From assembly GCA_038380795.1 (NCBI GenBank), contig CM076267.1, positions 10,771,501-10,835,500 of the forward strand: a DNA stretch of 64,000 bases, written 5' to 3'. This stretch comes from Pyrocephalus nanus. Taxonomy: Eukaryota; Chordata; Aves; Passeriformes; Tyrannidae. The notes beneath the pieces are model-generated. The model made no database searches. It was not told the origin of the DNA and saw nothing but the letters and a program-made list of their open reading frames with translations. Below, in pieces: positions 49,816 to 62,106 of the stretch (positions are counted from its first letter, which is position 1; each line of letters opens with the position of its first letter). The position numbers and the translations under genes are program-made.

Positions 49816-52800
49816 TCCTTTCTGCTGTCTGTGGTGTTTATCTTTGCATCATGGGTAGAACTGAACAAATCACATACGTGAAGATTTTTGATTTTTGCCT
49901 CAGTTGTTACCTGCTTCAATTAAATTGCAATTTCTTTGAATTCAGGTTTCACCACTGCTGTACAAAGCAACACCAGCTTTTGAGGGGGAAATGAGCCATT
50001 TGCTCAAGCAAAGGACCACATTGATGTGCGTGGGCTCTTCTGGTACCCAGGCTAGCTCTGGACTTCTCATGTAGCCCTGCACTGTGCTAGCATGTCTGTA
50101 CCTGTACAGAGAGGAAAGCTACTGTCTCTCAGGAACACTTTTTTTCACTTTTCTCTCTGAGTGATAAAGATTGCAGTTAACAGAACATTTAAAAAAAAAT
50201 AAAATAAAGGTAACGTGGCATATGTAGGGCCATAGTATGGCCATATAAATTCGTTAAAGAAACAGATGAAAGGTGGATAAAGGCTTCTTCGTGCTGTCCC
50301 TCACAAAGGCAAGGCAGGAAATGCCACCTGGACAGGAAAAGCAGGGTGTAAGCAGAACAAAGGGTGCAGCAAAGGGACCCTTCTTTCCTCCAGCTCCTTC
50401 CTTGCCTCCTGGTTCACAGACACAACTCTGCTCAAGGTCCGCTTTGTTCTTCACACCCTTTCTCTCTCTTGTTTCTGTATCTCTGTTAAGCCAATGCAAA
50501 ACTAAATACAAAGGTGAAAATCCATTTTACCGGCCTTTGAAGTACTGAAAACACAGTATTTCTGGAAATGGAAAACTTGTGTGCTGTGATTGACTGATGG
50601 AAAAAATAAAGCTGGAGAGCTTGGTAAAAAATCCAAATAATCTATTTTCTCTGAAGCTCTGGCTTTCCAAGTAGTAAAGCAATAACCAAATTTGGTTCCT
50701 CAGAGGCTTGCATGGTCATTAGGTATTTAGTATTGAGTAAATATTAGCTTTCATGGTCTGGTGGATTTGTGGTACTGTGTGTGATTACCATATTTTATTA
50801 AGAGGTATCTTTAAACATCTGTGCGATAAATAACTGCAGCGTTATGTCAACTTGTATCTGTCATGTGAGTTCAGACACAAGCAGAAAGGCAGTCTTTCTT
50901 CCATGGCAAATGGATGTTTCTGATGTTTTTTTCTTCTCCAGAGAAACAAGCAGACTTTTGTGCTCCACAGCTCTGTGGTTATTGTCCTTTTGCTGCTTTA
51001 CAGTAGGGGATGGAAGTGGAAGGAGTGTCTTTAAAATTATTGTTGCTATTTTTTTTTTTGCCTGCTCCCATTATTATCCAGAAATAAAAGTTATGACTTC
51101 TTGAGTAGGAGTAAAGAGTAAAAGAGAGCCGTTAAATGCTACTGATATGAGGTGACAGCGACTGCAGCTGGGCTTGTTCAGGAACCAAAACTAAAACTAA
51201 GGAATGCATAACTAGGTCTGAGACAAGCCACAAAAGAAAGCAGGGAAGAAGTCAGTTAATAAATACAGTAGATGAAATATCTGGCAGAGAGCCTTCCCTT
51301 TTACCTAACCCTTGTCATTCCCAGAGCATCCACGGAAGATAAATTTAGGATCCCTGAATCTATTTATTGTATGATTTTTGTGTGTGTGAAAGTTGATATT
51401 GGGGAAAAATGGGAGTGCTTCCATTTCCAGGTTTTGGATTGCTGAAGGAGGAAAGGAGGGGCATGGTTAGGCATAACTGCACATGAGAACCAAAACAGTT
51501 TGCTGAACCCAAGAGCCTTTCAATAGCATATGAGCCAGCTGATCCCTTGTGGTTATAGCTTGTATTGATCTCATTAATGGACCTCTAACAATGAAACTTC
51601 CCAGCTGCAGATGGCTTACAGACGAGTGGAGAACACACAAAAGAGATTTACCTTGTTGACTGTATTCCATTATACTCTAATGTGTTACTATATATAAACA
51701 TAGATGGATTTTTTTTTTTAAATCCTGTAACCCTTGAACAACTGAACTGGGCTTGACAAACTAGTAGAGGAAATTTGTCTAGGAATGCTCTAGTTAGGTT
51801 ACTTCTGAATCACCAAAACTTTATAATAGAGATGAGAAACTTTTAAAGTCTACATTTATGAGGGAAGTCACAGCTAACTTGTATTTCAGTCTGATAAATT
51901 TTCAGCATACTGTTTCAGAAACATAATAATGAGAAATGGAAAAGCATATGTTGAGAACAACTGCAAGGAAAAAAAAAATCATCATTTTGTACTTCAACAA
52001 GTCTATATATAGGAATGAGTCATTTCACCCTCCTCTGAAAAGGAATGTGGCCACTTATTAGAAACATATTGCACCACTGAGGGACACTTCAGGGCAGGTA
52101 ATAATATAAATGTACCCCAGGCCACAACTACAAATTGCTGTCAAAGATGGGTCCTCTTGTGCTGTGTCTGCACTGATAAGGAAAGTTTGCCCTCTGCCAA
52201 CAGAGCATTAGCTGAAAACTTCTGCAGAAGTTTCCTTTCCGTCACCCTGCAAGATCAAAAGCTTTCCAATCTAAAGCTCAGAGTAGATATGCATTTCTTA
52301 AAACAAAAAACAAAAGATGAAAGAAATTCTTCAGCTATTGTTGACTGCTTTGTCTCTGATTGCTAGGCCAATATTTAATTTTGCATGCTTTACTGACTGT
52401 CACATATTTCCTCTGAGTCAAAATAAATTAGAAAATAGAGAAAAATGTTACTATTGCAAAAAGTAAGGTCAAATATGCACCTGGTTGTGCTCATGGAAGA
52501 ACTGAGTATGCTTTAGTAGCTGTGCTTTTCCGGTCCAGGGTAGATTCACAACTCTTAATAATTTTTCGCAGATTAGGAATAAGAAGGACTGATAGCATCA
52601 GAGTGAATATGCTCTCTTGAATTCCACATGGGAGAAGGTCCTTAAGAGAGGCTTTAGAAAATCCTTCAGCTCTGAAGGAGGCTGTATGGGATCTAGAGAT
52701 GATTAGCTGCTGCTCTGGGTCCTCCCACTCACACATGTTCCTGTGTATATTGTGATTCAGCACATAGAGAAGCATCACCAGGGCAGCACTGGTGGGCACC

Positions 52801-52999
52801 GAGGTGAAAGTTAATGGGATGAAATGCGACTGCATTATGGTGTGAAAGCGAGTGATGGTTGGTTACTTCCATCCCAGATGCGGATTTGTAAGGAAGATTT
52901 CTGCCCAAGTGAATTATGTGAAATTATTCACAAAGCTGACAGTTATTAGTAGCAGACCTAATTGGAACATCATGGCAGGATTGAAAATTTTTGCAAAAG
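49816..52999. other. non-coding DNA, nothing recognised
   Basis: Possibly a little more decayed CR1 at the left edge, then unique sequence. T runs of 11 lie at 51049-51059 and 51709-51719 and an A run of 10 at 51969-51978. The frame at 52491-52835 (-, 114 codons) has one hydrophobic stretch but no recognised family. Confidence 0.65.
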
Positions 53000-55312
53000 A
53001 GGCTGAGTGGTTTTGTCAGTTGTACGTATGCCAGCAAAATGCTGACAGTTTGGGGATCCAAGACTGCATATGCTTAAACAGCAAATGAAGCCCTGCTTTT
53101 GTGGCTGTATTTCTGTGAACAGTTTGTGAACGCCTGGAGCTTCACCCCGTGTTACTTCTGAGGATTTTCTAGTAAATTAGTAAATCTGTGTACTACTAGA
53201 AACAAATCAGCATTGTGCCTTGTGTGTAGTTCTGTCTGGAGTGCAGATGAGCAGTGCTGGTGGTTGGGGTTCACCGGGGTCCTGGGAGTCTCCTCTTAAC
53301 TTTTTAATGCCAAGAGCGGACATGCATGAGGAGGAGCTGACCTTGCAGAGGGGGGCTGTGGAGGACCGGGGAAAGTGAAACTGGAAAGCCCCCCTATGCC
53401 TTCTGGATCATGGGGTACTGATGGGCTTTGTTCTGAAATTCAGTGGATTTGGAGAATGTGGGTTATTTGTATTGTGGGGGGGGAAATCCCATCCCTGACT
53501 GTTTAGTGAGAACACTGGGGTTTTGGGGTCTGAAGGAATGTCTTTTAAAGAGATGAGTTACTGAAAATCAGTCTTTGGTACTTACCCCAGGTGAGATGTG
53601 GCCTCATAAGGGAGGGAACATGGTGGGTAGTGCGATTTAGGGTCCTGCTCAGCACCTCAGGACTTCTCTGCTCACAGTTCAAGTCACATAACCAGAGCAT
53701 ATGAGGCAGGAAATGCATTAGAATGATGGAAAAGGTCCCAGTACCAGACAGCCTGTAACCAGCCCCTGTGTTCATGAGATAAAAACCTAGTGCAGGGAGG
53801 TCCCTGTGTCACCTCACTACCCCCTGTTACCTGCTGGCAGGAGGGTAAAGTGGTGGCCATAACCCAGGAACACAAACCTAACTTCTGAGCATTGGAGGAA
53901 CATGGTGCTATCCTTGCTCTTAAACTCTGCCCATGACATCTGCTAGAAAGCAAAGTATTTTTCCCAGGGATGTGAGATGGTCACATGAAAGCTCTGTTTG
54001 CTGCTCAACTTCCAGCAGAGCCAGCATAAACCTCTCTTGCATGTTCCTGGAAAGCCAAAAGCAAAGTTATCATTTGCTGTGTCGCCTGTGGCTCCCTTGG
54101 CACTGTGAGGGTTTGTCCCTGTCAGTTGACGCGGAGATGCATCCTCTGGGGGAAGGGGGATGTGTCCCCAGAACGCTGTGGTGACACAGAAGCGGGATAA
54201 GGTTATGAGGTGTGACCACGGTTTTCTCTGGAGACTCTCAGCAGCCGACACCGAGCTTTGCAAAGCCGCTTTGGTACAGCTCTTTCTCCACAAGTAACAC
54301 TGCCTTGCTCTGGGTGAGGGACATGGGACTTGTCAGCCAGGTGTTACCCTGGGAAGCACTCTGCTGGCATGAGGATGAGTGGTGTGGCTTCCAGGAGAGG
54401 GGGCAGCAGGAGGAAGCCAGGTTTGTAGGAGGTGTTTTTAACTGTCAGTTTCAGAAACTTTCAGCAGCTATTTCCCACCAAATTCTCTCCAAATTGCAAA
54501 GACCTGGCAATTGTTTGAAGGCCATCTGCGAGCAGTGCTGCTAGTGAAATCCACTTTTTCAAACTTTAGCAAACACTCCACTAATGCATTGCCATGTACT
54601 GTGTGAGCCATAGAGGAATGTCTGTTCTTTAGCATAAATGGGTTTTTTGCAAAAATAAGCAATGCCTTATGAGTGAAGTACATCACTGAAAATATCTTCA
54701 TCTAGATTTTGGTTGTAGCCTCCCTTCTAATTTTTTTTCCTGGTCTTGGGGAATGTACAGAAAGCTTTCAGAAAAAATAATCGATTTTGGAAAAAAAAAG
54801 CAAAATGATTGTTACCACAGAATCTTTAATACTAGTGAGCATCTGCATCTCCCAGTGGTGTGGCTTGAAGGTTAAGTTATGGCACTCAAAGCTGACAGAT
54901 TTGGGGAAATGATGTTGAATCCTTCTCTGGGGGATGCTTTTTTATATGCATCTGAAAAACAGGATTTATACTGAGCTAAACTTTTTAGGACTTCTCCGGT
55001 ATTCGATGTGTGTAGACTGCTTCGAAGTCATTTGATGACAGAAAGCATTTATTAAAGTTTTGTTAGAAATTCAACTTTTTCAGAGACACTGATTAATAGT
55101 AGAGTAAATTTCGCTTTAGGTCTCCTAGTACTCTAATATCAACCATAGTGATGCTAATATGATGCACATACAATGCGCTGCCTCTTGATGGAAAGGTGAA
55201 CTAATTTTACACCAGCAAACTTTCTACAGTAACTGTTCAGAGCTGGCCTCAGAGTGTGAACTCACTTCTTGGTAGGCACTTCTTCCAGATAATATTATAC
55301 TATCTGGTAGTA
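53000..55312. other. non-coding DNA with GC/CpG-richer patches
   Basis: Between 53220 and 54420 the base composition shifts towards G and C. G-runs appear at 53470-53490 and 54145-54160. About eight CpGs cluster in 54125-54275. No promoter elements, exon or known repeat could be identified. The several frames there overlap on both strands and are probably chance products of the composition. Confidence 0.6.
55285..55307. repeat. 7-bp inverted repeat beside the TA tract
   Basis: CCAGATA (55285-55291) and TATCTGG (55301-55307) flank a 9-nt AT spacer, immediately left of the (TA)n tract. Confidence 0.7.
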
Positions 55313-55313
55313 C

Positions 55314-55400
55314 ATGTGTATATATATATATATATACACATATATATATATGTGTATATATATATATACATATATATGTATATATATATATATATATATA
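55314..55400. repeat. (TA)n microsatellite with interspersed CA/TG, cruciform-prone
   Basis: About 87 bases of alternating pyrimidine-purine TA units interrupted by CACA and TGTG steps. These make nested palindromes, for example a GTGTA(TA)n ... ACAC dyad. Such tracts extrude cruciforms, are length-variable and often cause assembly errors. The minus-strand frame at 55224-55733 reads Tyr/Ile repeats through it and is an artefact. Confidence 0.95.
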
Positions 55401-57815
55401 AGTAAGGGTATGGTTGGGTAGGAGCCACTGAACTGATCTTGTAGGATTTTGGTTCTCTCCTTTGACAGGTATTCGATTTGCTGCTTGGATAAATGTAATG
55501 TTTCTATTATGTTGCTTTGTAAGGTATATGCTTGTAATTCCCATTTTTCCTTTTAACCAAGCCACACACTGGAAAGCTTCCTCAGGAAGCTTTGCTGAGC
55601 GTTTGTGTTTCAGGACAACTGTAGGAATATGCAGAGCTGCTATGGCAATGGAAGCACACGGAGCATCTGTTATGTTTGTAATAGCTGTAAAACAGTATAG
55701 TAAAAACCCAGGGATGCAGCTTAAGTGATCCAAAATAAGATACAGATCTCAAGTCAGCCTCTAATTCAGTTTTTCTTTCAGCTTTACAATAGGAGTAGTC
55801 AGAAGAAAAGGAACATGAAGCAGGTTTACTCATAGCTTGGATGTTCTATCTGCATACAAACCAAGCATGTTAAACTTGGCACACAGACTGTATTCACCAC
55901 ACTGGGTTGTAGCTTAGTGGCTTCATACAGGAGTATTTACAATACATAGTTAGCATTACATTTACCAAAGCCTCAGTCATCTGAAATGTGTTCTTCTTTC
56001 CACACTAGCAATCCTGAAGTTAAATTTCCCCAGATATTTTTCTTTCTACGCCTTGTTAATTCCATGAGCTGCAAGCTAGCTCACTCAAAAGTACCTTTGT
56101 ATCAGCCCTGCAATCCTGCAGCACTTCTTGCTGAGCCACTTTTTTGCTGTATCACTAGATTGTGTTTCTCCAACATTTTAATGTGTGTGACTACTATAAA
56201 TGTTATAGCAGATGACTTCCCTCCCATACTAGAGGTTTTTTTAGCTATAATTAGAAATCTTTACTAGATCTGGGCAGGGGAAAGATGATCCCTGTCTCCT
56301 ACAAGTCATGCAGGCTGGAGCTGGTGGTGTAAGCAGTGCCGTTCTTTACTCAGAAGGAGCCTTGCTTTTTGCAGGTAATTTTACTGTAATAGTATAAGGT
56401 ACAATGTCTGACATAGATGCACCTCTTCCTATTACAGGAACCTGCCCCTGCAAAAACACTTGTAGTTTTTTATTACAAAAATAAGCAGGAGAAAAATCTG
56501 TTTTCACTGGAATGACATTCTTGTCTTGGAAAGGGAAAAAAAGGTTCACTTCTGAGTTGATCCACCAAAGAGTATGTCAGTAAATTTTGTTGTCCAGTAG
56601 ATAATAATAAGCAGCACATCTCTTTCAAGATAGCTTTTCTTGTTTCATCACATCACCCACCTCTTCTGGGAATGCCATACTGTTAAAAGCTGAAAGGGCA
56701 TTAGCTTTTCAACAACATGCCTACTACATTTTAAGAGTGGAATATAAGTATAGGCTTTTCTGATTCTCTAGCTGTATTTTTGCAGGTGGCTGCAACTTTA
56801 CTGCAAGTAATACAACAAGCACGCTCATGGCTATCTGATGTACATTATTTTAGTCCTGCCAGCTGAGTTGTTCCATCTACCCTGGGAGCTGTTTGCCCTG
56901 ACTTGCATCTCTTATGTCCCTAGCTAGGTACAAACAAACAAACAAATATCCATGTTCCTCTCTCTTAATTTTTTAAAAAAAACTCTTATCAGTTGAGTTA
57001 TCTGCTAAAGCACCTGTTTTAGCACTGCACCATAAAAGCTGCACAGTTAATTTTTGCCTGCCTCTGCCCTAGTGTGTGCTACAAGGCAGTCCTTGTCTCC
57101 ATGGTTGACAGCTCCAAGAGCTGCTCAGCAAGTGGAGGATGGGCTACGATGATCTATGATAGAGGAGGCACGTGGTGAATGATCAGAGGCTATCTTGGAG
57201 CGTATTTTGCAGGTCATTCCTCTCGGTGGCCAAATGAGTTTCTGTTCAGTTGTTCTACATGCCACCCCAGTGGCACAGAAACTGCTGGTTGCAATCACTG
57301 TCCTTCACACCAGTGCCTGTTACTTCAGCGATGCTGAGGCCAAGCAGACCTTTCCCAGCTCCCATAGTTGATTAAATGCAAGGGTCTGTGAGCTGCTGAC
57401 AGCTCAGAGAAAGAGAAGTTTGGTTTCATGTGTGCAGTCCATGTCAAACATGGGTCACACATGTTATCCCGAATTGCAAGCAGGATTTGGTGTGTTTTTC
57501 AACTAAAGTAGTTCAAGTTCTAAGATGCATCATTGTTATCAAGAGCAGAGTAGTATTCGGGAAGGTTGATTTAACTGTGAAGGCTGTTTTCTCAGCCTAA
57601 TGAGCCTTTTCTGGGGCAGTTCAGGTTTGAATCATTGTCCCAAAAAAAAGCATGTTCTTCTGAATCCTTTTTCAAAGTCATTTCAGTTTTTCCAAAAGAA
57701 TCAAAAGGTGAGAGACGAGCAGCAATCTGGAGGTGGGCTTTGCTTTGTGCTGGTTTATTCTTTAATTTCACCTTCACTCCCAGTACCACCCCAGGTTGGT
57801 TCCTGAAGCCCTTGG
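55401..57815. other. non-coding DNA, nothing recognised
   Basis: Unique sequence with a short (AAAC)n at 56931-56945. No coding or RNA gene recognised. Confidence 0.7.
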
Positions 57816-57875
57816 GAATCATAGAAGAGTAATGTAGCCCTGGAAGGGACTTGAAGAAACTACACAGCTTCATTG
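57816..57875 (-). mobile_element. short CR1 3'-end relic
   Basis: AATCATAGAAGAGTAATGTA, then TGGAAGGGACTTGAAGA, matches the reverse view of CR1 3' termini (aatcatagaat ... tggaagggacct). Similarity ends after about 60 bases, so this is a severely truncated or decayed insertion on the minus strand. Confidence 0.6.
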
Positions 57876-60686
57876 TTCATGGCTCCTTTCCCTTTTTCTG
57901 TGGCACAACTGAATATCCCAAAGCATTCCTGAGAGCTTGTTTTTTATTCGTAAGCATTTTTAGTGAAGGCAGTTCAACAAGTATTCCTGGGACCTGTTCC
58001 CATCCTTAACTGTCCATATTTAGGGAAATATTCCCTAGAGTCTGACCTAAATAAGCCTCTTCTCCTGCAAATAAAGCCAACTTCTTGTCCTTTACTCTGT
58101 AAATGTGATGAACAATTAATTGCTGTCTGCTTTAAATATCACTAACATACATTAAGAGTTACTGCACTCCTCTCATTCCTTTTTCCCAAACTAATCCAGA
58201 TCTTTAACCCTCTGCTTCTAGTAATTATTCCCCAGTGCCTTCATTTTCTAGAGAGAATTGCAACATTTTATTTTCCAGCTTTGCTGAGTGTTTAATGTTA
58301 ATGGGAGATTCTTCAAGATGATTGGCAGTGGTTCACAAGTTTGTGTTTTTCTGATTTAATTCAGTTCTGGATTTCACCAGAACTGTGGGCTTGACTACAT
58401 TTATCTTGTCTTACATTTTTTTAGCTGCTTCTTTTCCTTATTCTAGTATGTGGTTTTGACTGGTGTTTAGAATGGTGTGAAGTTTCTGGTCATGGCTAAC
58501 CTCTTTTTGTAAAGACATGGATGAATGAAAGCGTGGATTACTTTAGTATCTCTATTTTTTTCCTCCTTCCTCATGATATATTTATAGAATATTCTCTTTA
58601 CATCTTCCATGCCCCTCCCTACTTGTATTATTCTTGTGATGTAGGTTCTGATTTTACCACAGGACAGCTTTGCTTTACATTAACTGTGAACCATAAAAAG
58701 TGTTTCTGTGTTGGATTTTCAAAAGTTCTGATCTTAAGCAGCTTGTCTTGTCTACTTGTCTAAGACCTTCTTGTCTACTGTCCTGCTTCCATCCTGCTTC
58801 CACTCTATCCCTCTGGCAGCTTTTCATTGTTTTCCCACTGAAGTTTCTGTTCCAGGGGCCCAGCCAACTGGTTCCCTCAATTTGCACAAGCCTTTGTCAT
58901 AGAGGATGGACTTCATCCCACCTCAGTATCAGCCTGTATTGTTGTTTTGAGGTAGATGAGGAGGAGGGGGATGGCATCAATATTCCCACTGACTCTGTAG
59001 TGTAGCCGTGCATCACCTGAGAAAAAAAAAATCCTAATGGACATCATAGCCTATTCCATTTGAGGAATTGTTTTAAGCAAAATAGCTGTTGGTACAAACC
59101 ACCGGAGTGAAAATCTAGACAAAGCAACTTCTGCCACTGTCCAGACTAGGAAAGTGGTCAGTGTTTGCCAACTGCTTTAGCTAAATTATTTACCTAAAGT
59201 AGGTACTAAGTGGTGTTTAAAACATAGGCTAACACCTTTCCTGAACGTGCCTCATCTGGTTTGTTTAGACAAGACTGGCCAATATCTCCTTTCATTGTGA
59301 ACATTACTCACAACCCAGAAAAACAGTTTGTCATGAATTTCTCCTAGATTTGAGTGTAGAGACACAAACCTCAGCCCCAGGAACTGGTGGATGGTGCTTA
59401 CAATTATCCTCTTAGTCTTCCATGCCAGTTGTGTGGGTTTTGTTTAAGTACAAATTGTGGTTTTTCGCTGCTGGTCTACCTGCACCTTGATCTTATTTCA
59501 GGGTCCTTCACTGTACATTTGACCTGTTGAAGAACCTCTTCAGAGGGAGCTTAAATGTTTAGACATCTGACAGCAGGCTCAGAACATTTTCAGGAGGAAC
59601 AGAGGAAGTGAGAATGTTGTTTCTTAGGCCTCTGCCTTCCCAGCATATGTGGATGTGGATATGTTTGTGCGTTGCTGATGAGAACGTTTTAATGATTTGC
59701 TGGACATCCCAAGTCATGCCAAGTCCAAATGCCTCTCTCTAATTTTTCCCCGCAACAGCCTCAGTGGGATTATGCCTTCTCTTCATCCATTTTTCAGCAA
59801 GTGTATTGTGCAAGAGTATGTAAATATCTGTGCAGAGAGGGCAGCACAAACTGCACACATGGCACTGTTTAGGCAACTCAGACAGATGGTGTGAGTGTAG
59901 TTACAATGAAAACAATTCCTTCAACATGGGTGGGGGAACGTTTCATGTCTCTTTGGCTGTGTGAAGCTCTAGCAGGATCTGGGCCTGGGTGCAGAGTAAT
60001 CCCTCAGCTCACAGCTCTTGCTGGCAGAAAATTGCTTCATGCCACTCCAAGTAGCTTGAGCCCTATAGTATTTCCCACTTCAGCAAAGATGCAGAATGAA
60101 GGGGTAATGCTGGTTCAGCTGCTTTTCATTTTGATCCTTTCCTATTGTTTGGCTTCCAAGAAGCATTTTTTTTACCCTTCCCCAAATGAAAACATGAAAC
60201 AATGGTGGGATTGGTTTATCGGGGCTTCACAGCCTCTGTTAGAGATTGTGTTCCATAGGTTTACATCTGAAAAAAAGAATAGAGGGGTGCAGTTCAGTTT
60301 GATGTGTCTATGAATTTGTTGATTTATTATGATTTGTGTTTATACAAATTCTTCTACTGTGTATTCATGCCATAGCTTTCATGGTTGGATATCCAAGTTC
60401 TTCATCCACGTCACAAAAACTTGAAACAAGGCCTTTAAAATGGTCAGCCATCACTTCTTGCCTGTCACTGACCTTTCCTGCCACTTCCCATTCTTTCTCT
60501 TTCCCTACATCTACACTGCTGCAAAACACTGCCCACAGTGCCAGACACATCCTCTGCATTCTCATTCCTGCATGTGCAGGTGAGGTGATTGGAGAAAATA
60601 GAAGAGTAACCAGGAACCCCATTGGAATTAAGAACTGGCAGCAAAGCCTATCAAATCAGGTTCTCCACTGCAGTGGAAAGAGTGTG
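57876..60686. other. non-coding DNA, nothing recognised
   Basis: Unique sequence with an A run of 10 (59022-59031). The frames at 58700-59005 (+) and 59891-60313 (+) are not recognisable as proteins. Confidence 0.7.
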
Positions 60687-60766
60687 ATCCATCCATCCAT
60701 CCATCCATCCATCCATCCATCCATCCATCCATCCATCCATCCATCCATCCATCCATCCATCCATCC
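60687..60766. repeat. perfect (ATCC)20 microsatellite
   Basis: Eighty bases of uninterrupted ATCC (TGGA on the minus strand). The plus-strand frame 60336-60902 passes through it as a Pro-Ser-Ile-His repeat. This explains its length, and I reject it as a gene. A perfect tetranucleotide array of this size is expected to be highly polymorphic. Confidence 0.97.
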
Positions 60767-62050
60767 CTGCCTCACTCCCTTGCACTGGTTCATTACTCAC
60801 CATTTGGCTGCATTCCTTTTAAAATGGGAACTTGACAGTGTGGAAAAGAACTGGGGTGAGAGGAAGGCAGAGAAGGCGCCTGCAGAGCAGCAACCGCACT
60901 AAATCTGTGCTCAGCGCCTCCCTTGATGACTGTCCTCGCCATTCCTCCCCCTCTGGCAGGGTGCCTTCGCTGCAAACGCTGCTCTGCAGACACTCCCCCA
61001 CACTCCTCCAGCTCGCAGCATCCCTGCTCTCCTTCCTGTGTTGGCCATGCAGGAGCACCATTTCCCTGCCCTCCCAGCTGCCTTTCTGCTGGAGCTCCCG
61101 GATGACTCCTATGCAGAAATATGCGTGACAGACAAGACCTTGCTCGGTGTAGCAGCTGTTGCTATGGAAGGATGTGACATTTAGTGCTAGTACAAAGGGT
61201 CAATTAGATAAGAGCCCTAAGGATGATTTCTGTAATGTGGGGTTCAGTGATTTGGAGTGGGGGAGACAGCGGTAAGAATTATGCAGCTACAAGTAATCTG
61301 GGTTGTTGTGGGTTTTTTTTAACCTTTCCTCAGAGAGCTCACAGTTTCAAGCAGACAGATGTTACCACCTTCAGATATTAAAGACATGCTTAATCTCTAT
61401 GGAGACATTTGCTTCACCTAATGAAATGAGCTGCAGCAATCAATTTTATTCTGCACCTATTGATCATGTCTGTTTTAGGGATACAAATACAAGACAACCT
61501 TAATTAAGAGGATCTATCTCTTCCTTTAGCAGTGCTTTCCAGCAGGAAGCTTTCACATCTTATGTTGTGCTTTTTGATAGAAAATCTCTCTTCTGTTAGA
61601 ACCAGAATTAAATTGAAATCAGAAGCTTGTACTTCCCTTGTATATCCCCTGCCCTGATTTTAAAGAACAAAATAGTCTGTATTTTTCAAGTGCCTAATTC
61701 AATTTATTTAGATTTATTGTACCACAGGAGTTATAAAATCAATAATTTTAGCTGATGGGTGCACTGTTTATTTATTTATATTTTAAAGATTGTGAATGTG
61801 GAGGACATCTGTCTTTTCTAAATGGAATGGCTTCATTGTAAATAAAAAACATAGGATTATTTTTTCTTTAGCATTTGTGCTTGAGGATATTCTCCTCGGT
61901 TTCTTTCCATCTCTTCCTGGCCGTATTCCACTTACAATACATGCTGTTTTCCAAATAGTTTGTCTTCAGCATAGCCTTCAAAGGGAGGAGGTCCAGGCAA
62001 TCGCAGGGGTGCCATGGGTGTTGTGGAGGGGAGTCTAACTCAACAGTTGT
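60767..62050. other. non-coding DNA; GC-rich patch then AT-rich
   Basis: From about 60840 to 61130 the sequence is GC-rich with about nine CpGs. Frames are open on both strands there and none is recognised. From 61200 it is AT-rich, and 61680-61800 has many TTTATT and AATTTA words. Confidence 0.6.
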
Positions 62051-62106
62051 CCATGTATTAAATGAGATACTGGTACCACCATGTATTAAATGAGATACTG
62101 GTACCA
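62051..62106. repeat. perfect 28-bp tandem duplication
   Basis: Two identical 28-bp copies starting CCATGTATTAAATGAG (62051-62078 and 62079-62106), followed by CCA. Exact identity indicates a recent slippage or microhomology event, or a collapsed or expanded assembly. Confidence 0.95.

Noticed and set aside
52491..52835. 114-codon minus-strand frame with one hydrophobic stretch
   Set aside because: Considered as an exon. No recognised domain and no convincing splice boundaries.
55224..55733. 169-codon minus-strand frame
   Set aside because: Reads Tyr/Ile/Thr repeats through the (TA)n tract and has no other protein character.
58948..58955. TGAGGTAG, the let-7 seed sequence
   Set aside because: The following bases (ATGAGGAGG) do not match let-7 and no complementary hairpin arm is visible.
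60336..60902. 188-codon plus-strand frame
   Set aside because: Its length comes from reading through the (ATCC)20 microsatellite as a Pro-Ser-Ile-His repeat.
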